Assembly: GCA_947475875.1 (NCBI GenBank) | Contig: CANJME010000020.1 | Coordinates: 1-46,256 of the forward strand | DNA length: 46,256 bases | Reading direction: 5' to 3' | DNA from: Caulobacteraceae bacterium | GTDB lineage: Bacteria; Pseudomonadota; Alphaproteobacteria; Caulobacterales; Caulobacteraceae | Program-made: the position numbers and the translations under genes | Shown: positions 7,466-16,743 of the stretch, in pieces | Layout: every line of letters starts with the position of its first letter | How positions within the stretch are numbered: the first letter of the stretch is position 1 | Notes under the pieces: generated by a model | What the model saw: the letters and a program-made list of their open reading frames with translations, nothing else | The model's database searches: none | Told to the model about the DNA's origin: nothing

Positions 7466-9130
7466 GTGACCGACACCCTTCGCATCGCCTCGATACAGGC
7501 CAACCCGACCCTGGGCGCGATTGACGCCAACGCCGCCAAGGCCGCCGCGCGCATCGCCGAGGCCAAGGTGCTGGGCGCCCACCTGGCCGTGTTTCCCGAG
7601 CTTTTCCTGATCGGATACCCGCCGGAGGATCTGGCGCTGAAGCCGGCGGCCGTCGCCGCCTGTCAGAAGGCTCTGGAAAAGCTGGCCCTGGAAACCGCCG
7701 ACGGACCGGCTGTGCTGATCGGAACGCTGTGGCCGGGGGCCGAGGGCTTGCCTCGCAACGCCGTCGCTCTTCTACAGAGCGGGAAGATCGAGGATGTGAC
7801 CTTCAAGGTCGATCTGCCGAACTATGGCGTGTTCGACGAGCGTCGGGTGTTCGAACCGGGCGCGGCGCCGAAGGTATGGGAGGTGTCCGGCGTCAAGATC
7901 GGTGTGCCGGTCTGCGAAGATATCTGGCATGGCGGTGTGTGTGGCGCACTGAAGGCTATGGGGGCGGAAATCCTGGTTGTCCCGAACGGCTCGCCGTTTC
8001 GCTATACGGCCGACTTCGAGCGCATGGATGCGGCGATGGCGCGGGTGTTCGAGACCGGCCTGCCGATGGTCTATGTCAATCAGGTCGGCGGCCAGGACGA
8101 GCTGGTGTTCGACGGCGGCTCGTTCTCGCTCTCGGCAGCCAGCCAGGTGGTGCAGCGGATGCCGCTGTTCACCGAGGCAATCGACTGCGCCGAGTGGACC
8201 CGCGAGGAGGATGGGTGGGCCTGTCATGGAGCGATGAATTCGCGCTGGTGCGAAGGGCCGGAAGAGGCCTATCGGGCCATGGTGCTAGGCGTCGGCGACT
8301 ATATCCGCAAGTCCGGATTCCCCGGTGTGATCATCGGCATGTCCGGCGGGATTGACTCGGCCCTGACCGCCGTCATCGCCGCCGATGCCCTGGGCGCGGC
8401 CAATGTGCGCTGTGTGATGATGCCGTCACCTTATACGAGCGTGGAAAGTTTCGAAGATGCAGAAGCTTGTGCGAATAATATAAAGTGTTCCTACGAAATT
8501 ATCTCAATAGCGCCCGCGATCACCGCCTTTAGTGAAATGCTGACGACGGCATTCGCCGGGCGGGGCCCCGACACCACAGAAGAGAACATCCAGAGCCGGG
8601 CACGTGGCGTGACCCTGATGGCGCTCTCCAACAAGACCGGCGCCATGGTGCTGACCACCGGCAACAAGTCGGAGATGGCCGTGGGCTACGCCACACTCTA
8701 TGGCGACATGTGCGGCGGCTATAATCCGCTGAAGGACCTATACAAGACCAGCGTCTATGAGGTCGCCCGCTGGCGAAACACCCATGATCCCTTCGGGGGC
8801 GGCTCAGCGCCTATCCCCGACCGCATCCTGACCAAGGCCCCCTCGGCCGAGCTGAAACCCAATCAGACCGACCAGGACAGCCTGCCGCCCTACGACGTGC
8901 TGGACGGCATTCTGAAAGGTCTGGTCGAGGAAGAGGCCACCCTCGGCGAGATCGTGGCGCGTGGCTACCCGCCCGCCCAGGTCGAACAGGTGCAACGCCT
9001 GCTCTACGGTTCCGAATACAAACGGCGCCAGGCGCCGCCGGGCGTGAAGCTCGGGCCGAAGGCCTTCGGCCGTGATCGCCGCTATCCCATCGTCAATGGC
9101 TTCAGGGATTGCATAACATCGAAAGACTAG
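7466..9130 (+). CDS. nadE: Glutamine-dependent NAD+ synthetase
   Basis: NadE (554 residues) converts deamido-NAD, ATP and glutamine to NAD. The N-terminal nitrilase-type amidase domain (1 to about 260) shows Glu45 in VFPELFLIGYPPEDL and the nucleophile Cys150 in VPVCEDIWH, with a Lys in FKVDLPNYGVFDE. The C-terminal synthetase domain has the PP-loop SGGIDSAL from residue 293, and LTTGNKSEMAVGYATLYGDM. The start is GTG 7466. Codons between about 8437 and 8545 are strikingly A+T-rich compared with the rest (AAT AAT ATA AAG TGT). The frame stays open and the domain looks complete. Confidence 0.95.
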   Translation: MTDTLRIASIQANPTLGAIDANAAKAAARIAEAKVLGAHLAVFPELFLIGYPPEDLALKPAAVAACQKALEKLALETADGPAVLIGTLWPGAEGLPRNAVALLQSGKIEDVTFKVDLPNYGVFDERRVFEPGAAPKVWEVSGVKIGVPVCEDIWHGGVCGALKAMGAEILVVPNGSPFRYTADFERMDAAMARVFETGLPMVYVNQVGGQDELVFDGGSFSLSAASQVVQRMPLFTEAIDCAEWTREEDGWACHGAMNSRWCEGPEEAYRAMVLGVGDYIRKSGFPGVIIGMSGGIDSALTAVIAADALGAANVRCVMMPSPYTSVESFEDAEACANNIKCSYEIISIAPAITAFSEMLTTAFAGRGPDTTEENIQSRARGVTLMALSNKTGAMVLTTGNKSEMAVGYATLYGDMCGGYNPLKDLYKTSVYEVARWRNTHDPFGGGSAPIPDRILTKAPSAELKPNQTDQDSLPPYDVLDGILKGLVEEEATLGEIVARGYPPAQVEQVQRLLYGSEYKRRQAPPGVKLGPKAFGRDRRYPIVNGFRDCITSKD

Positions 9131-9139
9131 GGGGAACCG

Positions 9140-9748
9140 ATGACCAAGGAATCCGCAGGCAAGGGCGGAACCCTGCGCCTGATCCGTGACTGGCACGGCT
9201 ATCTCTCGGCCCTTTCTTTCCTGATCCTGCTATTTTTCGCAGGGACCGGCGTGCTGCTGAACCATCCGGACCTCTATCCGGGCCCAGGCGTGCCTTTTGA
9301 GGAGAAGGTCTTCTACCTGGCCCCCGTCGACCTCGCCAAAATCAACGCCGCGGCGGACAAAGAGCGCGCCTTCTTCGACATCGTCTCGCGCCAGGCGCCC
9401 ACGGTCGGCCGTTTCGAGGGCGGGACCATGATGAGCGGCGCTCTTGTCGTCCGGACCGAAGGGGTCCGCGGCACGGGCGATCTGGAGCTCAACCTCACTA
9501 CGGGCCAAACCCAGGTCAATGTCTCGCGCCACAACGCCGTCACTGTGCTCAACGGCCTGCACATGGCCCAGACGGCTGGCAAGTCCTGGAAAATCGTCCT
9601 CGATGTCGCTTCGGGCCTGCTGATCGTCATGGCGATTCTCGGTTACGCCCTGTTTTTGCTGCTGCGGTTTCGCCTGCGTACCGCCCTGATTCTGACGGGC
9701 CTCAGCCTGGCAGGCTTTTTTGCCGCATTCATAGTGCTGGCGACCTGA
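9140..9748 (+). CDS. PepSY-associated membrane protein
   Basis: This 202-residue protein has a TM helix at about 20-40 (SALSFLILLFFAGTGVLL, followed by NHP), a periplasmic domain of about 110 residues, and two TM helices at the C-terminus (VASGLLIVMAILGYALFLLL and LILTGLSLAGFFAAFIVLA). The RDWHGYLSAL and GVLLNHPD signatures are typical of PepSY-associated TM proteins, often linked to iron or flavin-reductase functions. Here no TonB receptor or siderophore gene is nearby, so the role is open. It starts 10 bp after nadE with GGGGG upstream, probably in the same operon. Confidence 0.75.
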   Translation: MTKESAGKGGTLRLIRDWHGYLSALSFLILLFFAGTGVLLNHPDLYPGPGVPFEEKVFYLAPVDLAKINAAADKERAFFDIVSRQAPTVGRFEGGTMMSGALVVRTEGVRGTGDLELNLTTGQTQVNVSRHNAVTVLNGLHMAQTAGKSWKIVLDVASGLLIVMAILGYALFLLLRFRLRTALILTGLSLAGFFAAFIVLAT

Positions 9749-9817
9749 ATTGGTCACGGGCGGCGGCTCTGTTAGTCAGCTCCACGACCGGGCGAAAACG
9801 CCGGCGCGAGGGAACGG

Positions 9818-11149
9818 ATGCTGGAGCCCGATCTTCGACCGGCCGAGTCCGAGCGAGCGCCCGTGACCCAATTGGGCGGTGGCCGGCGGAAAGCCGCGCT
9901 GGGCTTCATCTTCGCCACCCAGCTGATGGATGTGACCTCACTGGGGATCATGATCCCCGTCCTGCCCAACCTGGTCGTCGACATGGTCGCCAAAGATCAC
10001 ATCGGCCTGACTCGTGAAGGCGTCTTTGCGATCGCCATAGTCTGGACCGGATTGTTCCAGACCTGCTGGGGACTGGCGCAGTTCTTCTGCTCGCCCATTC
10101 AGGGGATGCTGTCAGACCGGTACGGGCGCCGGCCTGTACTGCTGATCTCGATCTTCGGGCTATCGATCGACTATCTTTTCATGGCGCTCGCCCCGACGGT
10201 GGGCTGGCTGTTCGTGGGGCGGATGATCAACGGCGTGACGGCGGCGAGCTTCTCTACGGCCGGCGCCTATATCACCGACATCACCAAACCGGAGAACCGC
10301 GCCAAGGCCTTTGGCTTCATGGGCGCCGCGTTCGGCGGAGGGTTCATCATCGGTCCGGCGATCGGAAGCGCCCTGGGTCATTTCGGCCTTCGCGCGCCCT
10401 TCTATTTCGCTTTCGCGATCGGCATTGTGAACTGGCTCTACGGATTGCTGATCTTGCCGGAGTCCCTGCCGAAGGAAAAGCGCGAGCCTCGCTTTGTCTG
10501 GTCAAAGGCCAATCCGGTCGGCGCCTTCAAGCTGCTCAACCGCCATCCCGATCTGCTCGGCATGGGGGTGCTGCTGTTCCTCTTCCAGATATCGCAATTC
10601 GTCTATCCCGCCTTGTTCATCCAGCTGGTCAATTTCCGTTACGGCTGGACCGAGAAGTACTCCGGGTTCCTGCTCATGGGGGTGGGGGTCTTCAACATCC
10701 TGGTGCAGGTGTTCCTCACCGGCCCGGCCGTGCGGCGGTTCGGCGAACGCGGTATCGTCTTGATCGGCCTAAGCGTCGGCTTCCTCGGCATGATGATTTA
10801 CGCCCTGGCCGAAAACGGGTTCATCTTCCTGCTCGGCGCGCCGCTGGCAGCGCTGTTCGGTTTCGTCAATTCCGGCATCCAGGGGCTGATGACCCGGCGC
10901 GTCGCGCCGTCGGAACAAGGGCAACTCCAGGGCGCAAACTCCTCGTTTCAGGGCATCACGGCGACCATTGCTCCGCAAATCTTCTCAAACGTCTTCGCCT
11001 GGTCGATTCTCCGCGGCGGAGCCGTGGGCTGGCACGGCCTGGGCGGTCTGATCCTGTGGGGCGCGCCGATCCTGCTGGCGGCCGGGTTCACCGTCGCCGC
11101 CCTGCTGCTCGCCCTTCGGGTCGCCAAACCGGTTGCGCCACAGCATTGA
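9818..11149 (+). CDS. MFS transporter, TetA-like
   Basis: This is a 443-residue inner-membrane major facilitator protein with 12 predicted helices. The loop 2-3 motif A is GMLSDRYGRRP near residue 95, and motif C-like glycines appear in the fifth helix (GAAFGGGFIIGPAIGSALG). The MDVTSLGIMIPVLPNL start of TM1 and the overall order match the TCR/Tet (DHA1) branch, proton-driven exporters of tetracycline-like drugs. An unusual 25-residue Glu/Arg-rich N-terminal extension precedes TM1. ATG 9818 has GAGGGA 6-11 nt upstream. No TetR-type repressor is adjacent, so a true tetracycline role is not implied. Confidence 0.85.
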   Translation: MLEPDLRPAESERAPVTQLGGGRRKAALGFIFATQLMDVTSLGIMIPVLPNLVVDMVAKDHIGLTREGVFAIAIVWTGLFQTCWGLAQFFCSPIQGMLSDRYGRRPVLLISIFGLSIDYLFMALAPTVGWLFVGRMINGVTAASFSTAGAYITDITKPENRAKAFGFMGAAFGGGFIIGPAIGSALGHFGLRAPFYFAFAIGIVNWLYGLLILPESLPKEKREPRFVWSKANPVGAFKLLNRHPDLLGMGVLLFLFQISQFVYPALFIQLVNFRYGWTEKYSGFLLMGVGVFNILVQVFLTGPAVRRFGERGIVLIGLSVGFLGMMIYALAENGFIFLLGAPLAALFGFVNSGIQGLMTRRVAPSEQGQLQGANSSFQGITATIAPQIFSNVFAWSILRGGAVGWHGLGGLILWGAPILLAAGFTVAALLLALRVAKPVAPQH

Positions 11150-11229
11150 ACCCCCCACATGGGGCTCGGCGCCATGAAGACGCCAGAATAGCCTGCTGTT
11201 TTTCGGGCCTGAATTCCAAGAGCAAGCTC

Positions 11230-12699
11230 ATGACTTTCAAGACCTTCACCCTGATCACCGCGGCGATCGCCGCCCTTTCCACGCCGGCCCTGGCCCAGAC
11301 CGCGCAGCCCAAGCGCGCGCCGGCCAGCCCCCCTGCCGCCCCCGCGACGCAAGCAAAGTCGCCGGTCACTGCGCCGGCCGAGCCGGCCAAGCGCACACCC
11401 GCCAACGTCGCTGACGTCAAATCGTCTTTCGCACCGGTGGTCCGCGCCAGTGCGCCGGCCGTGGTCAATGTCTTCAGCGAGCGGCGCACCCAGGCCGCCG
11501 CCAGCCGCGCCGAGATCCTGTTCTATGGCGGCGTGCCTCGAGAGCGAGTGGAACAGTCGCTGGGCTCCGGCGCCATCGTGCGCGCCGACGGCGTCATCGT
11601 CACCAACAACCACGTCATTGAAGGCAACGACACCATCCGGGTGGTGCTGGCCGACCGCCGCGAGTTTCCGGCCAAGGTTCTGCTGGCCGATCCACGCTCT
11701 GACCTGGCGGTGCTGAAGATCGATTTGCCGGCCGGCGAACGCCTGCCGACAATCCGGATCGACGCCGATGAACGGCTGGAGGTCGGCGACCTAGTTCTGG
11801 CCATCGGCAACCCGTACGGCGTCGGCCAGACCGTGACCAACGGCATCATCTCGGCCCTGTCGCGGTCGGGTGTCGGGATCACCGACTATTCATTCTTCAT
11901 CCAGACCGACGCGGCGGTGAACCCGGGCAATTCGGGCGGGCCGCTGGTCGACATGGACGGGGATCTGATCGGCCTCAACACGGCGATCTTCTCGCAGTCG
12001 GGTGGATCCAGCGGCGTCAGCTTCGCCATCCCCGCCGCCATGGTCCGTCAGGTGGTGGCCAGCGCCATGGCTGGCAACGCCCATGTGGAGCGGCCCTGGC
12101 TGGGCGCCCAGACCGTTCCGATCACCCGTGAAGCGGCGCAAAATCTCGGCCTTGCCATCGCCCAAGGGGTTCAGGTGAAGCAGCTTTATCCAGGCGGACC
12201 GGCCGACAAGGCCGGCGTCAAGGTGGGCGACATCCTGCTGACCATCAACGGCGAGGCGGTGAACGACGATTCAGCCGTCGCCTACCGGATCGGCACCCGG
12301 CCCGCCGGCGACGCCGCGACGCTGAAAGTGATGCGGTCCGGCGTTGAGCGGACGCTGGTCGCGCGGCTGGCGACGCCTCCTGGCGGCGATGCCCATGAAA
12401 TCCACGTGTCGGGATCCAACCCGTTCACCGGCACGACCATTTCGAACCTGACCCCGGCGCTCGCCGAGGAAAAGGGGCTCGATCCCTTCCTGAAGGGCGT
12501 GACGGTGACCGAGGCGCCGACGACCGGGATCGCGCGCGGCGGTTTCGCCTTCAAGGCGGGCGATGTGATCCTTGAGGTCAACGGCCAGTCTATCGACTCC
12601 ACCCAGGCCCTGCAGGACGCCATCAAGGCGGGCGGACGTCAGTGGATCTTCGCGGTCCAGCGCGGCGATCAGGTGCGGCGTATTCAGCAGGTCATCTGA
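11230..12699 (+). CDS. degP: Periplasmic serine endoprotease, DegP/HtrA family
   Basis: This 489-residue periplasmic protease has a Sec signal peptide cleaved after ALA near residue 20, then a Pro/Ala/Lys-rich linker. The trypsin-like domain carries the triad His128 (TNNHVIEG), Asp158 (SDLAVLKID) and Ser235 (NPGNSGGPL). Two PDZ domains follow, at about 290-375 and 395-485. This is the DegP/DegQ architecture, used for envelope protein quality control. The start was set at ATG 11230 because it opens the signal peptide; the frame extends upstream without another credible start. rarA follows 44 bp later. Confidence 0.9.
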   Translation: MTFKTFTLITAAIAALSTPALAQTAQPKRAPASPPAAPATQAKSPVTAPAEPAKRTPANVADVKSSFAPVVRASAPAVVNVFSERRTQAAASRAEILFYGGVPRERVEQSLGSGAIVRADGVIVTNNHVIEGNDTIRVVLADRREFPAKVLLADPRSDLAVLKIDLPAGERLPTIRIDADERLEVGDLVLAIGNPYGVGQTVTNGIISALSRSGVGITDYSFFIQTDAAVNPGNSGGPLVDMDGDLIGLNTAIFSQSGGSSGVSFAIPAAMVRQVVASAMAGNAHVERPWLGAQTVPITREAAQNLGLAIAQGVQVKQLYPGGPADKAGVKVGDILLTINGEAVNDDSAVAYRIGTRPAGDAATLKVMRSGVERTLVARLATPPGGDAHEIHVSGSNPFTGTTISNLTPALAEEKGLDPFLKGVTVTEAPTTGIARGGFAFKAGDVILEVNGQSIDSTQALQDAIKAGGRQWIFAVQRGDQVRRIQQVI

Positions 12700-12743
12700 T
12701 TTGAGGCGTATCGCCGGGCGGCGGGCCATATTAGCCTGACGCC

Positions 12744-14054
12744 ATGAGCGATCTATTCGCGGCCGCCGGGATGGAAACCGAGCTGGAGGGCAAACGCCCT
12801 CTGGCCGACCGGCTGCGTCCGGCCAGCCTGGACGAGGTCGTCGGTCAGGATCATCTGCTGGGGCCAGAAGGCCCGATCCGTCGGATGGCGAACGCCAAAC
12901 GTCTTTCCTCGATGATCCTTTGGGGACCGCCAGGCACCGGCAAGACAACAATCGCCCGATTGCTGGCGCGCGAGGCCGGCTATGAGTTCCAGCAACTGTC
13001 GGCGGTGTTTTCCGGCGTCGCCGATCTGAAGAAGGCGTTCGAGACCGCCCGTACGCGGCGGATGGCGGGGCAGGCGACCTTGCTCTTCGTCGACGAGATC
13101 CACCGATTCAACCGCGCCCAGCAGGACGGGTTTCTGCCCTTTGTCGAGGAGGGCATCGTCACCCTGGTCGGCGCGACTACCGAAAACCCCAGTTTCGAAC
13201 TGAACGGGGCGCTGCTGTCGCGGTGCCAGGTCTATGTGCTCAAGCGCCTGGACGACGCGGCGCTCGAACAACTGCTGGCCAAGGCCGAGGCGCAGGAGGG
13301 CCGCGAGCTGCCCCTGGCGCCCGAGGCGCGCGGGGCGCTGGTGGCTCTGGCGGACGGCGACGGACGCTATTTGCTGACCATGGCCGAGACCCTGTTCAAC
13401 ATCGGCTCGGCGCGGCCGATGACGACCGCCGAACTGGGCCAGGTGCTGCAAAAGCGCTCCATTGCCTACGATAAGGACCGCGAAGAGCACTACAACCTGA
13501 TCAGCGCCCTGCATAAATCGGTGCGCGGCTCCGATCCCGACGCGGCGCTCTATTGGCTCGCCCGCATGCTCGAGGGGGGCGAAGATCCCCTGTTCATCGC
13601 CCGGCGGCTGGTGCGGATGGCCATCGAGGATGTCGGCGCGGCCGATCCCATGTCGCTGGTTCTCGCCAACGCCGCCAAGGATACCTACGACTTTCTGGGC
13701 TCGCCCGAGGGTGAACTGGCCCTGGCGCAGATCACCGTCCACATGGCCTGCGCCCCCAAGTCCGTCTCGGTCTACAAGGCTTTCGGCGCGGCCATGAAGG
13801 CGGCAAAGGAGACCGGCTCGCTGACGCCGCCCGCCCACATCCGCAATGCGCCCACCAAGCTCATGAAGGATCTCGGCTACGGCAAGGGTTATCAGTACGA
13901 TCCCGACACCGCTGAGGGCTTCTCCGGCCAAAACTATTTCCCCGACGAGATGGACCGGGTGCAGTTCTACAAGCCGACCGATCAGGGCGTGGAAGCCAAG
14001 GTCAAGGAACGGCTGGAACGCTGGGCGAGCTTGCGGGCAGGGAAGGGGTCGTGA
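12744..14054 (+). CDS. rarA: Replication-associated recombination protein A, AAA+ ATPase
   Basis: RarA/MgsA (436 residues) is a clamp-loader-like ATPase acting at stalled replication forks, homologous to eukaryotic WRNIP1/Mgs1. It shows Walker A GPPGTGKTT near residue 61, Walker B LLFVDEIHRFN near 113, sensor 1 in GATTENPSFELN, and the C-terminal tetramerisation region with YLARMLEGGEDP and YKAFGAAM. The family-typical N-terminal PLADRLRP and LDEVVGQDHLLG are present. Its TGA overlaps the GTG start of the next gene by 4 bp. Confidence 0.96.
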   Translation: MSDLFAAAGMETELEGKRPLADRLRPASLDEVVGQDHLLGPEGPIRRMANAKRLSSMILWGPPGTGKTTIARLLAREAGYEFQQLSAVFSGVADLKKAFETARTRRMAGQATLLFVDEIHRFNRAQQDGFLPFVEEGIVTLVGATTENPSFELNGALLSRCQVYVLKRLDDAALEQLLAKAEAQEGRELPLAPEARGALVALADGDGRYLLTMAETLFNIGSARPMTTAELGQVLQKRSIAYDKDREEHYNLISALHKSVRGSDPDAALYWLARMLEGGEDPLFIARRLVRMAIEDVGAADPMSLVLANAAKDTYDFLGSPEGELALAQITVHMACAPKSVSVYKAFGAAMKAAKETGSLTPPAHIRNAPTKLMKDLGYGKGYQYDPDTAEGFSGQNYFPDEMDRVQFYKPTDQGVEAKVKERLERWASLRAGKGS

Positions 14055-14788
14055 GCGCGCTTACCGACGCCGACATCGAGTATGTCCGTTCGCTCGTCAT
14101 CCACCGCGATGATTTCATCATCGCCTTCAACAAGCCGGCGGGTCTTTCCAGCCAGGGGGGACGGATTCAGGCGCATACGCTGGACGACCTGATCGGAGCC
14201 TTTACCACGGCCGGCGGCAATAAGCCCCGGCTGGTTCACCGGCTGGACCGCGACACCTCCGGCGTCATCATCACCGCCCGCACCAAGCCGGCCGCTGCTT
14301 TCCTGGGCAAGGCCCTGATGGGTCGCAAGGTGATGAAGACCTATCTGGCCATTGTCGCGCCCGGCGCACCGGAGCCCCGACAGGGCGCGATCGAAGCGGC
14401 GTTGCGGCGCGAGGAGATCGGGCGAGAATCTTACATGCGGGTGGCTGAACCGGACGATCGGGAAGCCCAGACGGCCCGCACGCTCTATCGGACCCTGGCC
14501 TCATCGGAGGTCGCCGCTCTGGTTGAAGCCCGGCCCCAGACCGGGCGCATGCACCAGATTCGCGTGCACCTGGCCCACTTGCGGCGACCGATCGCCGGCG
14601 ATGCACGCTATGGTGGTGCGCTGATGCTGGCCGGTGAGCCCGTGCCGCGGCTGATGCTGCATGCGGCTTCGATCGAGTTTGCCCATCCCGCCGGCGGCCG
14701 CCTGAAGATCGAGGCCCCGATCCCGCCGGATTTTGAGCGTATCCGCGATGTGGCCGGATTGGTTCCGACGGAACCGGCGGCCCGGTGA
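14051..14788 (+). CDS. RluA-family RNA pseudouridine synthase without S4 domain
   Basis: This 245-residue enzyme isomerises uridine to pseudouridine in rRNA or tRNA. The catalytic motif is HRLDRDTSGVI with Asp66. The second family motif, TGRMHQIRVHLAHLRRPI, lies near residue 160. It lacks the N-terminal S4 RNA-binding domain present in its paralog at 15733. The start is GTG 14051, which overlaps the rarA stop (GTGA), so it is coupled to rarA. The modified position cannot be assigned from sequence alone. Confidence 0.9.
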   Translation: MSALTDADIEYVRSLVIHRDDFIIAFNKPAGLSSQGGRIQAHTLDDLIGAFTTAGGNKPRLVHRLDRDTSGVIITARTKPAAAFLGKALMGRKVMKTYLAIVAPGAPEPRQGAIEAALRREEIGRESYMRVAEPDDREAQTARTLYRTLASSEVAALVEARPQTGRMHQIRVHLAHLRRPIAGDARYGGALMLAGEPVPRLMLHAASIEFAHPAGGRLKIEAPIPPDFERIRDVAGLVPTEPAAR

Positions 14789-14845
14789 TCTCATTCAATC
14801 CGGGTGGCGTATCTGCAAGACGGCGCTGACAGGAGCAAACGGTCG

Positions 14846-15328
14846 ATGAGAAAGCATCTTCTTCTGGCGGTAGTTCCCCTTGGCCTGCTGGCGGCCTGCG
14901 AGAGCACGCCCAATCCCTACCCGAACGGCCCGGGTTTCTACGGGGCGACGATCGACTCCACGCACGCGCGGATAACCTATGTCGTGCCGCCCAAGATGAC
15001 CCGCGAGAAGGCGGAAGACACCCTGCTACTGAGGGCCGCCGAGGACACCCTCGAAAAGGGTCACAGCTGGTTTCGCATCACCAGCCGCACCAGGGATGTC
15101 GATCGCAGCCAGCCGCGCAGCAGCCTGTCGATCGGGACCGGCACGACCAGCCTTGGCCGGCGAAGCTCCGTGGGCGTCGGCGTAGGAACCACCATCGACC
15201 TCAGCGGCGGGCCGCGTGAGGTGCTGGGTCTGGAGGTCATGATGGGTGATGGCGCCCGGCCCGGCGATCCGGACGTCTATGACGCCGCCGATGTGGCCAG
15301 GACGATCCGTGCCCGGCTTGGAGTATAG
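14846..15328 (+). CDS. Lipoprotein resembling the CC0125/CC1285 family
   Basis: This is a 160-residue lipoprotein: Met-Arg-Lys start, hydrophobic core, then lipobox LLAAC. The mature part has the pattern YVVPPKMTREKAEDTLLLRA, then AAEDTLEKGHSWFRITSRT, which fits the caulobacterial lipoprotein family named after CC0125 and CC1285. That family has no assigned function. ATG 14846 is preceded by AGGAG at 14831-14835. A Ser/Gly-rich middle region (about 95-125) is probably beta-rich. It sits between two pseudouridine synthase genes. Confidence 0.75.
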   Translation: MRKHLLLAVVPLGLLAACESTPNPYPNGPGFYGATIDSTHARITYVVPPKMTREKAEDTLLLRAAEDTLEKGHSWFRITSRTRDVDRSQPRSSLSIGTGTTSLGRRSSVGVGVGTTIDLSGGPREVLGLEVMMGDGARPGDPDVYDAADVARTIRARLGV

Positions 15329-15352
15329 GGCGGGTCCCGCTAGACAGTGGCC

Positions 15353-15736
15353 ATGGAGAAGATCGTTTTCGTCTTCCTGGGCGGAGGTTTGGGCGCACTG
15401 GCCCGTTACGGCGTCGGCATCGCCAGTCTGCGCGCCTTCGGGACCGGCTGGCCCTACGGGACCTTCGCGGTCAATCTGATCGGTGGGTTCCTGATGGGCG
15501 TGCTCGTGACCTCCCTGGCGCTCAGGGGCGCCGATGACCAGGAACGCTGGCGGGTGCTGATCGGCGTGGGCGTGCTGGGCGGGTTCACCACCTTCTCCGC
15601 CTTTTCGCTGGAAGTCGCCAGGATGATCGAGACCCGGGCCCTGGCTGCAGCCGCCCTCTATTCGCTGGTCTCGGTCTTGCTGTCGGTCGCGGCCCTGTTC
15701 GCCGGCATGATGCTGATGCGCCGCCTGCTGGCATGA
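15353..15736 (+). CDS. crcB: Fluoride exporter CrcB/FluC
   Basis: This 127-residue protein has four TM helices and works as a dual-topology dimer that lets fluoride leave the cell. Family motifs are visible: GGGLGALARYGVG in TM1, the conserved Asn in TFAVNLIGGFLMG, and GVLGGFTTFSAFSLE in TM3, with the Phe-box phenylalanines and the break that binds sodium. ATG 15353 is preferred to a GTG two codons earlier. No fluoride riboswitch is recognisable upstream. Its stop overlaps the next start (ATGA). Confidence 0.93.
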   Translation: MEKIVFVFLGGGLGALARYGVGIASLRAFGTGWPYGTFAVNLIGGFLMGVLVTSLALRGADDQERWRVLIGVGVLGGFTTFSAFSLEVARMIETRALAAAALYSLVSVLLSVAALFAGMMLMRRLLA

Positions 15737-16725
15737 AGGAGGTCAAGACCCTCTATGTCGACGCCGGCGAGGACGGGGTGCGCCTCGATCGTTGGTTCAA
15801 GCGCCGCTGGCCGCATGTCTCCCACATTCAGGTTCAGAAACTGGCCCGCTCAGGCCAGATCAGGGTCGACGGCGGCCGGGCCAAGGCCGATCAGCGGCTG
15901 AGCGCCGGCTCGCAGGTTCGTGTGCCGCCGCTGCCCGATGCGCCATCGCCTGATGAGCGCAAGACCATCAGCCCGCGCGATGCGGCCTATGCCCGCTCTC
16001 TGGTTCTGTATGAGGACGACGAGGTACTGGCGCTGAACAAGCCCGCGGGCCTGGCGGTCCAGGGTGGCACCAAGACCACCCAGCACGTCGATCGTCTGCT
16101 ATCGGCCTGGGGTGAGGGGCTGAACAGGCCCCGCCTCGTTCACCGTCTGGATCGCGATACGTCCGGCGTCCTGCTGCTCGGCAAGACCCCGGGCGCCGCC
16201 GCGCGCCTTTCGGGCGCCTTCGCCAAGCGGCGGGCGAAGAAGACCTACTGGGCGATCGTCGTCGGCGCACCGAAACCCGCCGAGGGCGTCATCGAAATCC
16301 CGCTGGTCAAGAAGGGCGTCGGCGATCGCGAGCTGGTCGTGCCTGCCGATCCGAAAGACCCTCGCGCCGATCCGGCCGAGACCGAATATGTCACCGTCTC
16401 GCGCGCCGCCCACCGTGCGACGTGGCTGGCGCTGCGCCCGCACACGGGCCGGACCCACCAGTTGCGCGTCCACATGAAGGCGATCGGCCATCCGATCCTG
16501 GGCGATCCCAAATATGCCGACGAGGCGAGCATCGCGTTGTCTGGCCGGTTGAAGCTGCAGCTGCACGCCCGGCGGATCGAACTGCCGCACCCGTCGGCCG
16601 GAACCCTGATCATCGAGGCGCCGATCAGCCCCGAAATGAAGGCCGGTTTCGCCCATTTCGGATTTGCCGAGAGCGAGGCCGATGCGGAACCGTTTGCGCA
16701 CAAGCCGGCAAAACGATCCAAGTAG
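15733..16725 (+). CDS. rluC: Ribosomal large-subunit pseudouridine synthase, RluC/RluD type
   Basis: This enzyme (330 residues) has an N-terminal S4 RNA-binding domain at about 12-65 (VRLDRWFKRRWPHVSHIQVQ and RSGQIRVDGGRA). The catalytic domain contains HRLDRDTSGVLLLGKT with Asp140, and TGRTHQLRVHMKAIGHPILG. This S4-plus-catalytic layout matches RluC and RluD, which modify 23S rRNA. RluC is favoured by general similarity, but RluD cannot be excluded. ATG 15733 overlaps the crcB stop, so the pair is co-translated. Confidence 0.88.
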   Translation: MKEVKTLYVDAGEDGVRLDRWFKRRWPHVSHIQVQKLARSGQIRVDGGRAKADQRLSAGSQVRVPPLPDAPSPDERKTISPRDAAYARSLVLYEDDEVLALNKPAGLAVQGGTKTTQHVDRLLSAWGEGLNRPRLVHRLDRDTSGVLLLGKTPGAAARLSGAFAKRRAKKTYWAIVVGAPKPAEGVIEIPLVKKGVGDRELVVPADPKDPRADPAETEYVTVSRAAHRATWLALRPHTGRTHQLRVHMKAIGHPILGDPKYADEASIALSGRLKLQLHARRIELPHPSAGTLIIEAPISPEMKAGFAHFGFAESEADAEPFAHKPAKRSK

Positions 16726-16743
16726 CGGGCGCCGCGTGGGCCA

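Noticed and set aside
9818-11149. Tetracycline resistance gene
   Set aside because: The protein is TetA-like in fold, but without a TetR partner or specific evidence a drug claim is not justified.
15329-15352. Fluoride riboswitch before crcB
   Set aside because: The gap to the previous gene is only 24 nt, too short for the crcB aptamer, and no aptamer-like sequence is visible.
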